Below are positions 54,420-64,000 of a DNA stretch of 64,000 nt, piece by piece. Where the stretch lies: positions 490,620-554,619 of the forward strand of contig BDDD01001459.1 in NCBI GenBank assembly GCA_001972305.1. Reading direction: 5' to 3'. Positions within the stretch are counted from its first letter, which is position 1; each line of letters opens with the position of its first letter. The position numbers were made by a program, and so were the translations under genes. This stretch comes from Cephalotus follicularis. Lineage: Eukaryota; Streptophyta; Magnoliopsida; Oxalidales; Cephalotaceae. Under the pieces are notes generated by a model. It was not told the DNA's origin. It searched no databases and saw only the letters and a program-made list of their open reading frames with translations.

Positions 54420-55200
54420 CTTGCTCCCACTGTTCCCTGCAAGCAGGTATTCCTTCTCTGGGAATGTAGCAGTTCATGAAACAAAAACCTTTTGATTGCT
54501 GGGTTGGTAAACGTAGTATCCTCTTGATTCTTTAGGATACCCCACAAACCAGCAACGATCCGCTCTTGCTTCCAGCTTAGAAGGCTCCTGTCTCCTAACA
54601 TAAGCTTGACAACCCCAAACCCTCAAATGGTTTAGGCTGTGTTTCCTCCCTTTAATCACCTTGAAAGAAGTGGAGGGAACGGATTTAGAAGGAAGTTGGT
54701 TTAGGACGTGCACCGCCGCATGCAGTGCATAACCCCAGAATGATATAGGAAGATCAGCGAATGACATCATGGACCGGATCATGTTCATCAAAGTCATATT
54801 CCTCATCTCGGACACACCATTATGCTGTGGTGTTCCTGGAGGTGTCCACTGAGAGAGAATTCTGTTATCCCTCAGATAACTCCAGAATTTGGCAAATAGG
54901 CATTCACCACCTCGATCCAACCGGAGGATCTTAATGGGTTTACCCATTTGTTTTTCTACTTCTAGTCTGAATTCCTTGAACCTCTCAAAGGCCTTAGACT
55001 TGTGTTTCATCAGAAACACATACCCATATCGTGACAAGTCATCGGTGAAGGTAATGAAGTAGGGAAAACCTCCACTAGCATTGACCGACAGAGGTCTACA
55101 GACGTCGGTGTGGACAAGTCCTAGTATGTCCACTGCCCTTTCTCCTACCCCGAAGAAGGGAGATTCGGTCATCTTGCCAATAAGACATGGCTAACATGTA
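54420..55200 (-). pseudogene. Copia F integrase
   Basis: One open stretch (54474-55172) reads FFGVGERAVDILGLVHTDVC (first Asp), YFITFTDDLSRYGYVFLMKH, KILRLDRGGECLFAKF (second Asp), WTPPGTPQHNGVSEMRNMTL (Glu), MMSFADLPISFWGYALHAAV and LNHLRVWGCQAYVRR, then CWFVGYPKESRGYYVY. The DDE triad is present. Arg residues normally seen in NGVSERRNRTL are Met here. A stop near 54474 and a frame break separate it from the RT start. It belongs to the same copia group as the scrap at 27552-27967. Confidence 0.9.
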
Positions 55201-55740
55201 GGAAAGGACTCCATGTCCTTGATGTCTAAAAGACCATCCTTAACCATACGTGTTAATCTAGCCTCGCTAGGATGACTAATCTACAATGCCATATGTATGA
55301 AGGGTTTACATCACATATCTCTCGTTGTCTTTCAGTGCTTGTTCCAGTTTGAATTGTTGAAGCCATTTGAGCACTTGTATTTAAAACATAGATCCCATTG
55401 TCAATGTGTCCATCACATAAAAGAACATTGTTATGTATAAGTCTATAGCCATATGCAGAAAAAGTGAGCTCCGTGCCCATCTTATACAAATATGAAACAG
55501 AAACAACGTTTCTTACAAGGTTCTTGACAAAATAACAAGGACCAAGTTTAATTACATGGCCATTACATAAAGACAATTCAAAAATGCCTATTGTTGTGGT
55601 GTGAATCCTCGATCCATCACCTAAGCGAAAGTCCAAAGCTTCAGCCTCTCTCAGCTGTCTAGCACCTCTTAGCCCCTGGAAGGAGTTACAAATATTAGTT
55701 CCACAATCTGAATACCCAAGTTGACCTAACATTAGTAGCT
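55201..55740 (-). pseudogene. Copia F protease remnant and GAG-pre-integrase region
   Basis: The minus strand reads DFRLGDGSRIHTTTIGIFEL, KLGPCYFVKNLVRNVVSVSY, LYKMGTELTFSAYGYRLIHN, CDGHIDNGIYVLNTS and SYIWHCRLVILARLD, then a frameshift. The His of WHCRLGH is disturbed. The protease DSG site upstream is not clear (only SDCGTNICNSF, resembling DSGATNHI-type sequence with Cys for Ser-Gly context). Only about 160 residues are open. Confidence 0.82.
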
Positions 55741-56654
55741 AGAAAAGCTCAATTATGAAAGCACCTGACCTTGAGGCACATCCTGACTTGGATTTTTGGA
55801 ACTCACTGCACTATGATCTCCAATGTCCGTGCTTTCCATAATAAAAGCAATAGTCATCATCTTATAGCTGCCAGATCATATCAAGGACTGATCCCCCAAC
55901 AGCTGACCCCGTTGGCGCAGCTGCTTTTCTCCCGTTATTCTTCTTCTTCCCTTTAGGTTTCATGCGCGCCTTGCCCTTGGACGTGGATCCTCTCGATCCG
56001 CTCCCTCTTTGAGCTGTCGGGGAAGAAGTAGAAGGAAGAAACATGACATTCGACTTAGACCTCTTGCGGTCCATGTCGGCTTCGGTCGTACGAAGCATTT
56101 CCATAAGTTCAGGCATATCAGTATCCACCTTGTTCATGTGAAAATTTGTGATGAAATGGGAGTATGATCGAGGGAGAGATGAAAGCACCAGGTCAATGTA
56201 GAAATCATTGTCCATGGTGAGATCTAATTGAGCCAGTTGCTCAACAAGATCAATCATCTTCAATCCAAGTGCGTGGACTGAAGATCCCTCGGCCATCTTC
56301 GTGTAGAAGAGCTGACGGGACAAGTTAAACTGCTCGATCCTCGACCGGGATCCATACAACTCCTAAAGACAGAGAAGTATAGCTCCTAGGGTATCAAGCT
56401 TCTCGTGCTATCTTTGCAATTTCAGGACCATACCCGAGGCAACGAGCTTGCTCATCCTCATCTAACCATTTGGCCCTCTTGGCCTTAAGCTCATCTGACG
56501 GGTTGGCTCCCAGTTTAAGGGGGCTCTCAGTCATGACTTGAGCAAGCTTTATGCTCATGAGTGCTAAGTGCAAGTTGCGCTGCCAATCCAAGATGTTAGG
56601 ACCCATAAGCTTGTTCGTTTCAAGAATGAGTGAAAGTGCTGCGCCAACTGACAT
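55741..56654 (-). pseudogene. Copia F gag
   Basis: It starts at 56654 with MSVGAALSLILETNKLMGPN, then ILDWQRNLHLALMSIKLAQV (the copia Gag N-terminal domain) and LDEDEQARCLGYGPEIAKIA before a stop near 56394. It resumes as IEQFNLSRQLFYTKMAEGSS, LDLTMDNDFYIDLVLSSLPR, SYSHFITNFHMNKVDTDMPE and LMEMLRTTEADMDRKR, the UBN2-like part. A basic Ser/Gly/Lys linker leads to the zinc knuckle CFYYGKHGHWRS-stop-C, in which the second Cys is Tyr. It is broken at several points. Confidence 0.87.
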
Positions 56655-58020
56655 TGTAGAAGAATATGGTCATAAATAGCAACCTATAAAATAGGAAACA
56701 AGAGAGAGATTAATTAGAAAATCATTCCATTTATATTATTACCATAATACATGATCTTTTGTAATTATGGCTCCTCCCACTATTCTAATCGTACCCCACA
56801 CGCCCATGTGGAATTCGGGAAGCCTCTCGCTTTCTAGTGGGGATCATAATCTATCTCGAATATCATGGACTTAGCATTGGGCATGACAAACCACAATACC
56901 AAGATAGGTAGGTATGAATACCAATGTACATTAGGACCTCTCACCCATATGTAAGATCCGATACATGATTTGGCCTACCAGCCCTTATGGTTTCAGCGGA
57001 GGGCATGGCAGAACCATAAGAACCTGGTATAAGTCAGACCCACAACCCTCAAAGAAATGAACCGGTTTTGATACCCACATGGGAGCTTGTCAGAGTACCA
57101 AAACATGGTTATTTCCTTCCAGTGTACCTCACACTGAAATTGAATAGAAATGGTCATATGGGCGACCTCAGTGGAGGGCTGTGGCTATCACCAATATGTC
57201 CACACCATTCAACGATGATTATGGAAGGCCAATGATAGGGCATCCATATGCCCCATCGCTTATGGACTTATTATTTGCAAGTTGGAGGGATTTGGTCTCA
57301 TCAATATTTAACAAATTACCAAAGTTGTTTTATATTAATTTTAATTTTCCAATCCATTTGGACGACTTAACATGCTTGGACGTGTTTGGATTGTTTGCAA
57401 AAAGAAAACATCCATCTCATGCACCCTAAAAGTGGACTGACTTGGGACTTTAGCTATAAATGATCACGTGAGCCAACGTGACCACTAGGTCTCCTAGGTG
57501 TACTAATTTAATTTAACTCTATTATAATTGCTACCACACATATATGGCCTTGAACAGGTCTTGCAATTTTCTTGATCTTCTCTTCAATTTCCATTGGTCT
57601 CGTTTCTCAAATTACAACCATAATACATTTAAATGAAAAGAAATAGAATTGAGGGGGAAGAGAATTCTACTCTAAGAAAAAAGGAACAAAAAAATAAATA
57701 CGACGCGCGCAGGCAGCCTTATGACAGACCGATTGAATTCTATGAATTTAACAAAGCAATTAAATCATCCACATAAGGAAAACACACAGTTAGGCCGAGT
57801 CCCAAGCCTACCAGCATGCATAAGAAATTCAAAAATATAACCGATATATGATAGAATAAACACGTAACAATTTGCCATTGAATGGTTTGTCGATTTCATT
57901 AGTGTGACCAATAAGCAACTCCGAATAAACATTGGGCTACTACAAATCGGCCAAGACACATATGTAATCTCCAATCCATTAAACATAAAATCGAGGTCTA
58001 ATTGAAGTCAATTAGGTGTC
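56655..58020 (-). other. Copia F leader between primer-binding site and gag
   Basis: About 1.4 kb with no credible gene. Short reading frames occur on both strands but none resemble a known protein. It contains the duplicated phrase GCCCTCC(A/G)CTGA on the minus strand (near 57000 and 57175). A long untranslated leader is usual in some copia lineages. Confidence 0.5.
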
Positions 58021-58030
58021 TCTGATACCA
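58021..58030 (-). other. Copia F primer-binding site
   Basis: The minus strand reads TGGTATCAGA two bases inside the LTR end (GTTCCCAACA). It is a shorter match to initiator-Met tRNA than in B and E, followed by GACACC. Confidence 0.8.
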
Positions 58031-58709
58031 CTTGTTGGGAACGCGGTACTCACGCGCAGCGAAAGACATATCATTTCAGACTTTAGGGTTTAGGGGTGAT
58101 TAATTTTAAATTTCATCCAATTGATTAATCCCCACGCAATGGGATGCCCTAAGCTAAGTTCGGATTGTCCCAATGAGTGCCAAGGAACCCTAATTGAACA
58201 CCCAATCAATCCGAAACAAAACCGAGCATAGCACAAAACGGGTCAAAAAGCTAGGGTTGCCGTAAACCCTAGAAATGGACTCCCAAAAATGGCTCATAAG
58301 GAAACACCGAAAACCCTAGCCAAAAGTCCAATCAACCCAAACCCTAACATCCCTGACCCTAAGAGATGACAAGCAAAAAACCAAGAGGGCAAGGGGTTCG
58401 GCAATGGTTCTCTAACCCGAGCTATAACCCGCTGCCACGACGCCATAAGGGAGAAGAAGAAGAGATTCTTACCAAAGGTTAAGACTCCTTCCTTCAAGTC
58501 AAGCTCCCTTTACTCTTTGTTGCAAAAACCCCAAGATCCTCTTCAAGCCATGAAAGGGAGGATCCAAGGATACAAGGCCCAGTGTTTATCCTACACTAAA
58601 TCACTCTAGGTGTAGATAAGATGCATTTTACAAGTTATCTCCACCTATAATGAACTTTGAGTGGTGAAAGGAAGGTTGAAAATGGCTGCAAAATGAACCA
58701 GACGTTTTT

Positions 58710-58745
58710 GGCGTCGACGTGTAGGCGATAGGCGTCGATGCGTAC
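58710..58745. repeat. Two palindromes downstream of the copia F TATA box
   Basis: GGCGTCGACGTG (58710) and GGCGTCGATGCG (about 58731), 21 bp apart, in the presumed transcribed part of the LTR. Confidence 0.65.
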
Positions 58746-58840
58746 GATTGCAGCAGGAAGAAGAGAGATGCAGCAGGGAAGAGAGAGAAAGGCAAAGTGT
58801 GTTATGGAAGCTTCATTGCTTTTGTCTTATTATCATAAAG

Positions 58841-58848
58841 TATTTATA
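58841..58848 (-). promoter_or_regulatory. TATA box of copia F LTR
   Basis: The minus strand reads TATAAATA in AAAGTATAAATACTTTATG. The palindrome array begins about 75 bp further upstream on the minus strand. Confidence 0.7.
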
Positions 58849-58923
58849 CTTTTTGACTTTTGACTTTCCTCTCACTCACCAACTCCTCTTAAGTTGGTAA
58901 GACCCGCGCATCAGCCTGTCATG

Positions 58924-59225
58924 GCGTCAACGCCATGCGTCTCATATTATCTAGGAGTCAATGCCAATGTCAAGATGAAACAGGCGCATAGTATCATTTG
59001 TCTTAGCCTCAACACATAAAACTCATATCGTCAACGTGTAAGCTACTGGTTTTTAAATCGTCAACGCATGCTCTCCATAGCTTTAAAGCCCACGGGCTCT
59101 ATCCAGTTATGGCATCGACGTTTAAAGCCACTGGTTTTAGCAGCGTCAACACATGCTATTTGCATTGACGCCCAGCAACTTAACTAGAAATGGCGTCGAC
59201 GCATGCTCTCCATGGCGTCGACGCC
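58924..59225. promoter_or_regulatory. Palindrome array upstream of copia F TATA box
   Basis: Copies near 58924, 58955, 59006, 59028, 59058, 59112, 59143, 59162, 59193 and 59215, for example GCGTCAACGC, GAGTCAATGC, TCGTCAACGT, GCATCGACGT and GCGTCGACGC (twice). Most steps are close to 20, 31 or 54 bp, roughly whole multiples of a 10.5-bp helical turn; one step of about 51 may hide a lost copy. Confidence 0.7.
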
Positions 59226-59341
59226 CAAGACAAAGATGAGATAATCTCTTCAATTTTCAACAACCCTTCGCATGGAATATTTCATCGTGACATTGCCTGG
59301 ATCTAAATCCATCAAAAGACATACTCACTAGCAAAGCAACA

Positions 59342-60509
59342 TCTTCCATGATGTTGCGCTTTCACTAAATAATATGTGTCCCACCACATGTCAACCTGTT
59401 CAAAGTCAGGCGGGACCTAAAAGGCTGTCGTTCTTTGATATGATGATAAATTCCTAGTACACCCCGATATCTGGTACGACCATAGCAACCGACTATCAAC
59501 ATAGCCCCGATGTGAGCACTAGTCACCCCCCCGGTTCTATGTATTACAACGTCTATCAATCATGGTCCGAATAGCTAGTCGCTTTATCCAGTCATCGGCA
59601 TACGTGTTATGTTTCCCTTGTCATACTTGGCTCCGATCACAGCCTAGGGTTTGGTTGAATGTCACCCTTAGTGTTGCTGCGATAACTATGAATCTATGAT
59701 CGCACTGAGACTATCGGTAGACTTCCCACGGGAACCTCTCGTTCCCAGTACACCTATGCCTGATCAGGACTTTTAAGTCTGTAACGTATATTGATTATTA
59801 GAGCCGGTCACCCTCAGCCCGGGTGTGACGATCCCCTATTGCGCACTCACCCATACATCTCATTGCAGCTTCCACAAGACCCAAAGACAACCCTTTTTTC
59901 CAGCACGTGGCTGGTGCTGAGGAAGGCGAAAATCAAACTCAAGCTGTTACCACACAATGCATGCCAGCCGCTCAGGTTAAAGGAGACAACGTAAGTGATA
60001 AACCTACTAGTCACCATAGACTATACACTACCGAGACCATAGGAATCCGATTGACATTGGGTATTGACTATCCAAATAGGTTTCGTATTGGTGGGTCTGT
60101 TCGGTGTCACGCTCTCTAGCATACACCTCATATTTTGCTTTAGGGATAAACCTAAATGGCTACGACCCAGGAGCAAGCTTAACGTGACAAGTCTTCACGG
60201 TTCATCAATGGCCTAAAGAAAGTGAACCTATGCCTTGGAACATTTGTCACGGGGAGTAAGGATCTCATTCTCATAGCCCTCTCGGCACGAGATCCAACCC
60301 CTTTGTTGTGACAAGGCGCTATATGACATACAGTTAATTACGAATAATTATTCTATTCCATTTGGTTGGTTAGGATGAGCCACATAGCCTTGCCAATAAA
60401 CAAATATGCACATGAAATATGAATGGAATTCAGAATTGTATAAATAAAGATTTTATATATACGAACAACGAGCCATATCGTGGCATACAGGGACACCCCT
60501 AACCTAACA
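59342..60509. other. Unassigned non-coding stretch
   Basis: No protein, LTR terminus or primer-binding site was recognised. The sequence is of balanced composition with AGCCGG and CCATAG-rich phrases. It may be part of the copia F LTR, an untranslated leader of another element, or unrelated DNA. Short reading frames (59791-59994, 59907-60119) overlap one another and look like chance. Confidence 0.4.
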
Positions 60510-61210
60510 CCAAGCCCTCTTCTCCTTTGCTATGAACCTCTAAGCTATTCTTGGAATATTCTCAGCTCTAACCCTTAGCTGATGATGTTCCAACTTCGAG
60601 AACACTAACGCACCGTTCAATTGATTACCCATTCATCATTGTGCGGCAACGGGAACTTGTTCTTAACAATACTATGTGGAGTTGCCGATAATCAATGCAC
60701 ATTCGGAGGGATCCATCATTTTTCTTCACAACAAGATAGGTGCTCCCAATGGGGAAAACACTCGGCCTGATAAAACCTCTATCGAGTAACTCATGCAATT
60801 GTAATTTCAATTCCTTCAATTCAGGAGGGGCCATACGATAGGAGTTCTCGATATAGTTGTCGTCCACGGAAGCAAATAAATCACAAATTCTGAATCCCTC
60901 TCTGGAGATAAGAATGTCAACCTATCTGTAAACACATCCAGGTATTCATAAACAACTGGAACATCCTCCAACCTCAGAACTCATTTCCCGTTATCCATCG
61001 CATGCGCCAGGAAATCACTGTAATCCTATCTCGATAGCCTATCAGCATGAAGGGCTGATATCATCAGAACTGGTTGATGATCTAAGGTCCCAATAACTGA
61101 AATTAAGACTTTCGTGGCATACGGAAGGTCACAACCTTCCGATAACAGTCTGGATGGGCATAATATGCTGTTAACCAATCCATCCCACATCCATCCGTTC
61201 CATATCCATC
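60510..61210 (-). pseudogene. Gypsy protease-RT scrap
   Basis: On the minus strand, fragments in shifting frames resemble chromovirus pol: a protease-end-like WIGMDWLTAYYAHPDC near 61180, [20 protein letters not shown] and [20 protein letters not shown] near 60740-60850, a CIDYRQL phrase, and then KNKFPLPH and FSKLEHHQLRV near 60590-60660. Internal deletions removed most of the segment between the last two. It is badly decayed and its 5' and 3' parts are missing. Confidence 0.72.
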
Positions 61211-61347
61211 CGTTCGATAATAATTGAAAGGTTAACTAAATACACATACTCTTTCGTACTAGCATATGTAAGTAGTTAACCATATACCACCATCTAACTC
61301 TACCATTCTGTAACCACTGTACCATTCCGTAACTATACCATTCCATA
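61211..61347. other. Short linker with ACCATTC repeats
   Basis: Contains three imperfect copies of TACCATTC(C/T)GTAAC between 61305 and 61345. Nothing else is recognised. Confidence 0.4.
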
Positions 61348-62084
61348 TGTAACGGCCCAAGCCCCGAGGGTCAACCCCCAAGGTTTGACGCAATACTAAC
61401 AGTACTATTCATTTACCAATATTCAGCGAATATTAAAAACTTGTAATAATATAATAATACATGTGGAATAAATCCAATAAAATATCACTTGTGTGGATAA
61501 ACCCAGTGTTATACAATATTGTTCATAAAATCTCTACCACAGACCAGCACGTCATAGAGTAAAATACAATTTCATCTTTATACTCTTGGGCTGTCAAACT
61601 GCAGTAAGAGGGAGGAGACTCACTCGGGGCTTCAATCCTCAGCTTGCTGCGAAGCTCCTCCTATACTTGACCCATTACATTACAATGCAATGAGTCAACG
61701 ACCACTGGTCGTGTAGGAACTATTACCATGCATTTGTGAAATTCAGATGCAGCATACATATGCGAGGTAATGAGAGACGCAATAACAGTACAATCCATAC
61801 AGTCCATTCAGCATAATTATTCATTCAAAACAGTCATTCATTCCTTAATAGTCCTTGTAAATCCTTCCTCGGCATCCCCTACTTAAGGAGGAGAGGTAAT
61901 GCACTACAGACATTAGAGGCAGAGGAGTCGGGAATAAACATTACATTTTAGGCAGACCGGTTCCTCGGGTCCTCGACTTTAGGAAGAGCAATATACACGC
62001 TCTATGTGTTATAGGTAGAGGAGAGGAACATAGACATTCACTATTACACTATACGATAACAGTCATTCAGTCAGCGCGGCTCAG

Positions 62085-62280
62085 CTTGGTCGGTGATCCA
62101 TTGGCTCATCTCAGTTGGTGATCCAACGACTCATCTCAGTCGGTGATCCACTTGGCTATCTCGATGACCCACCTGGTTTAGCTTAATTTGGTGACCCATT
62201 AGGTCATCTCAGAAAATAGCCTTACTGGATCATCTCGGTGGTGATCCACGTAGGGCTCATCTCGGTGGTGATCCAGTACG
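62085..62280. repeat. Degenerate GGTGATCC minisatellite
   Basis: About seven copies of a 24-30 bp unit containing GGTGATCCA and TCATCTC, for example CGGTGATCCATTGGC and GGTGATCCACGTAGGG. Copies differ in length and sequence. Confidence 0.7.
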
Positions 62281-62289
62281 TTACATTAC

Positions 62290-62370
62290 ACTGCACTAAT
62301 TTAACACTACATTAACAGTACATTAACATTTCATTCACAGTGCAATAACACTACATTAACATTTCACTGT
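62290..62370. repeat. ACATTAACA short tandem repeats
   Basis: Several imperfect copies of ACTACATTAACA, CAGTACATTAACA and CATTTCA form an AT-rich microrepeat stretch. Confidence 0.5.
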
Positions 62371-62449
62371 GAGGTCTGCCTTCATTTATTTATTAAACTA
62401 CATTCATTATTACCTTTTCCTAATATAACACAGTGGCCATCCTCTCATT

Positions 62450-63512
62450 ATGCACTCTAGTGCTCAATCACATTATAAGGCATGCATGGACGCATGCAGG
62501 GCACTATTTGGGCTTTCAACATGCAGAGGACGCATCCGTTCTCACACTTCAACGCCTTCTCTTCTTAAGCGCTTTATCACTGCTCGGACGCATAGCACAT
62601 GCTCAGGGCGCATGCATGGAGAGTACTCGGCGCCATGGCATCTCGGGAGCTTTGGCGATGTATTCTCGGACTCATGCATGACATGCTTGGGCGCCATCTC
62701 AGCATGCACGGGACGCATGGCCATGCTCGGGCATGACATTGCATGCACCTTGGACATTCACTGCTCCGCGCCATGGTATGCTCCTCGGCACCTCTAACAT
62801 TCACTGCTCGGTGCCATGGTATGCGCCTTGGCAACTCGGGCGTATGGCAGAGGAGGGCTCTGCATATGGTGCACACCCAGGAGGACGCTAACACATATAT
62901 GTACAACATTCATGGTGCGCATGGGGCGCCATCTCGGCACTTGGTTTCCGTCTCGGCATTTCGGCGCCATCTCGGCACTTAGTACATTGAACATAAGTAG
63001 GACACATGCTAGACAGTGGAGAGCTCAGTGCCGATGTATGGCCTACTCGAGAAGCATGACACCTCAACGCATGGTAGAGAGCTCAGACGCTATGCCATTG
63101 CATGCTCTTGACGCATGCTGGGAGTGGCACCTCGGCAACTGCTGGGAGGACGAATGGAAGAAGAGGCCTCATCGCAATGGCTTGTCCTCGGCGCATAAGT
63201 TGAGATGCATGGTACAGTGGCATCCTTGGCGCCATGGCAGTGGAAGGCCATAGTTGGCATCTCAGACGGTTGGCAGTGAAGAACCATGCACGGCACCTCA
63301 GACACATGGTATTGTCTCCTCGGATGCATGCCATTGGGAGGCTTGGACATGACATTTGGGAGCCCGGCATAACGCATGACATTCCATACTTTGGCTCCTA
63401 ACATTGCACTGTAGAGAGTACAGTGCATAATATTTCACTCTCGGCACTTAGCGCCCAGGAGGACGCTCCATATGCATATATATGAAGTTCATGATGCGTA
63501 TGGAGCGCCAGA
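62450..63512. repeat. GGCGCCAT / GCATGC motif field
   Basis: Words such as TCGGCGCCATGGCAT, GGCGCCATCTC, CTCGGCACTT, GGACGCATG and GCATGCA recur dozens of times in both orientations across 1 kb. Many are palindromes (GGCGCC, GCATGC, CCATGG). The segment from CCAGGAGGACGCT (about 62876) to GCGCATGGGGCGCCA recurs imperfectly at about 63457-63512. Overlapping reading frames on both strands are a by-product of this composition. Confidence 0.6.
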
Positions 63513-64000
63513 GGATTCCATCTAAATATTTGCCACATCATTCGCTAAAATACTCACCATTACGGAGGACCCTTAACATTTCTCAGTCATTCTACCTTAA
63601 TCTAGCCAGGGCATTCACATTTCATTACATTCATTAACCATACAACAATAAAAGCACTGAGTAGGAGGTAGATCCTACCTTAAATCCTTTGAAGTTGACT
63701 ATGCTTTCCTTTTCTCTGCTCACTGCTACAATTCTCCTTCGCTCCCAGGGTGATTCTTTCCTTTGTCTTCACTTCTCTTTCCTTTGCTCCCTGGTAGCTG
63801 CTCTATTTCTTTCACCCCCAAAATATCAACAGCCTTCGCCACACTCACTTCCTCCTTTTTATAGCCACTCGATGGAGGGCTCTGGAATTTGCTACACAAT
63901 TCCAGCAAATTCCCTCAAATTGTAGGCTGAGGACTAACGTAGTCCCACATCTCTCTTCTCCTATAATCCAAATCAGCAATTAATAACACTTCTCAAGCCC

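Larger units (their letters stand above)
58033..59341 (-). repeat. Copia F 5' LTR (right edge uncertain)
   Basis: The inner edge TGTTGGGAACGCG (58033) gives the minus-strand terminus CCCAACA next to the primer-binding site. A candidate outer edge is GCAAAGCAACA at 59341, giving a TGTTG...CAACA inverted end; CAACA at 59262 is an alternative. The LTR has a TATA box (58841-58848) and palindromes on both sides of it. No 3' LTR is present for comparison. Confidence 0.6.
61348..64000 (-). mobile_element. Long gypsy-type LTR, incomplete at window end
   Basis: It begins TGTAACGGCCCAAGCCCC, similar in position and style to the outer edges of LTRs B and C. It contains a degenerate GGTGATCC minisatellite (62085-62280), a GC-rich motif field (62450-63512) and, near 63660-63700, a TAGATCCTACCTTAAATCC phrase. 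That phrase resembles the TTCCTACCTTTGATTCC of LTR C (37820). Orientation is inferred from that similarity. No coding region was recognised, and no primer-binding site lies beside the left edge, so it may be a solo or 3' LTR. Confidence 0.5.

Noticed and set aside
62433..63428. Dense Cys/His/Met-rich reading frames on both strands
   Set aside because: They follow from the GGCGCCAT/GCATG motif composition; no domain is recognisable and both strands are equally open.

Overview
This window is a piece of a large plant nuclear genome, almost certainly a flowering plant. Every coding sequence I recognise belongs to an LTR retrotransposon of a plant lineage (Athila/Tat-type and chromovirus-type Ty3/gypsy, and Ty1/copia). 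Three primer-binding sites complementary to initiator-Met tRNA, and probably a fourth, are visible, and LTRs carry plant-style TATA boxes. I found no host gene, tRNA, rRNA or CRISPR array. The window is a graveyard of nested, broken elements plus one extraordinary simple-sequence array.

Layout. (1) 1-2066: + strand Athila-type pol fragment. (2) 2067-15542: a 13.5 kb CA array with an exact 35-bp higher-order period, ending at a single N (15544). (3) 15545-17197: minus-oriented gypsy LTR fragment. (4) 17198-27551: + strand Athila-type element without its 5' end, split by a 4.4 kb gag-only copia element (19195-23591, target duplication AACAT). (5) 27552-27967: copia pol scrap. (6) 27968-39048: minus chromovirus C (3' LTR plus pol tail), whose LTR is split by a complete minus chromovirus B (28188-36328, target duplication TTACC). 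(7) 39049-53460: + chromovirus D, whose RT is split by a complete + chromovirus E (40899-49393, target duplication AATGA/AATTA). (8) 53461-54050: LTR scrap cutting a minus copia element F (54051 to about 59341). (9) 59342-60509: unassigned. (10) 60510-61210: gypsy pol scrap. (11) 61348-64000: a long GC-rich LTR-like sequence running off the window.

The most interesting signal is shared by nearly all the LTRs, copia and gypsy alike. Each carries a cluster of degenerate 10-bp palindromes built on a GTCGAC-like core (classes GCGTCGACGC, CAGTCGACTG and CAGTCGGCTG). Only the palindrome is conserved; the roughly 11-bp spacers are not. In several arrays the palindromes sit 20-22 bp apart, about two helical turns, and in one the steps are mostly near 20, 31 or 54 bp. 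In three clear cases the array lies directly upstream of a TATA box. It looks like a helically phased protein-binding array in U3. Both complete gypsy elements have lost the main array from the 5' LTR while keeping it in the 3' LTR. Palindromic LTR repeats are known in the Sirevirus copia lineage; finding the same design across Athila, chromovirus and copia LTRs in one window is what deserves follow-up.

All coding regions are pseudogenes. Most premature stops in B, D and E are explained by C-to-T (or G-to-A) changes in CAG, CAA, CGA or TGG codons, as expected of heavily methylated, silenced elements.
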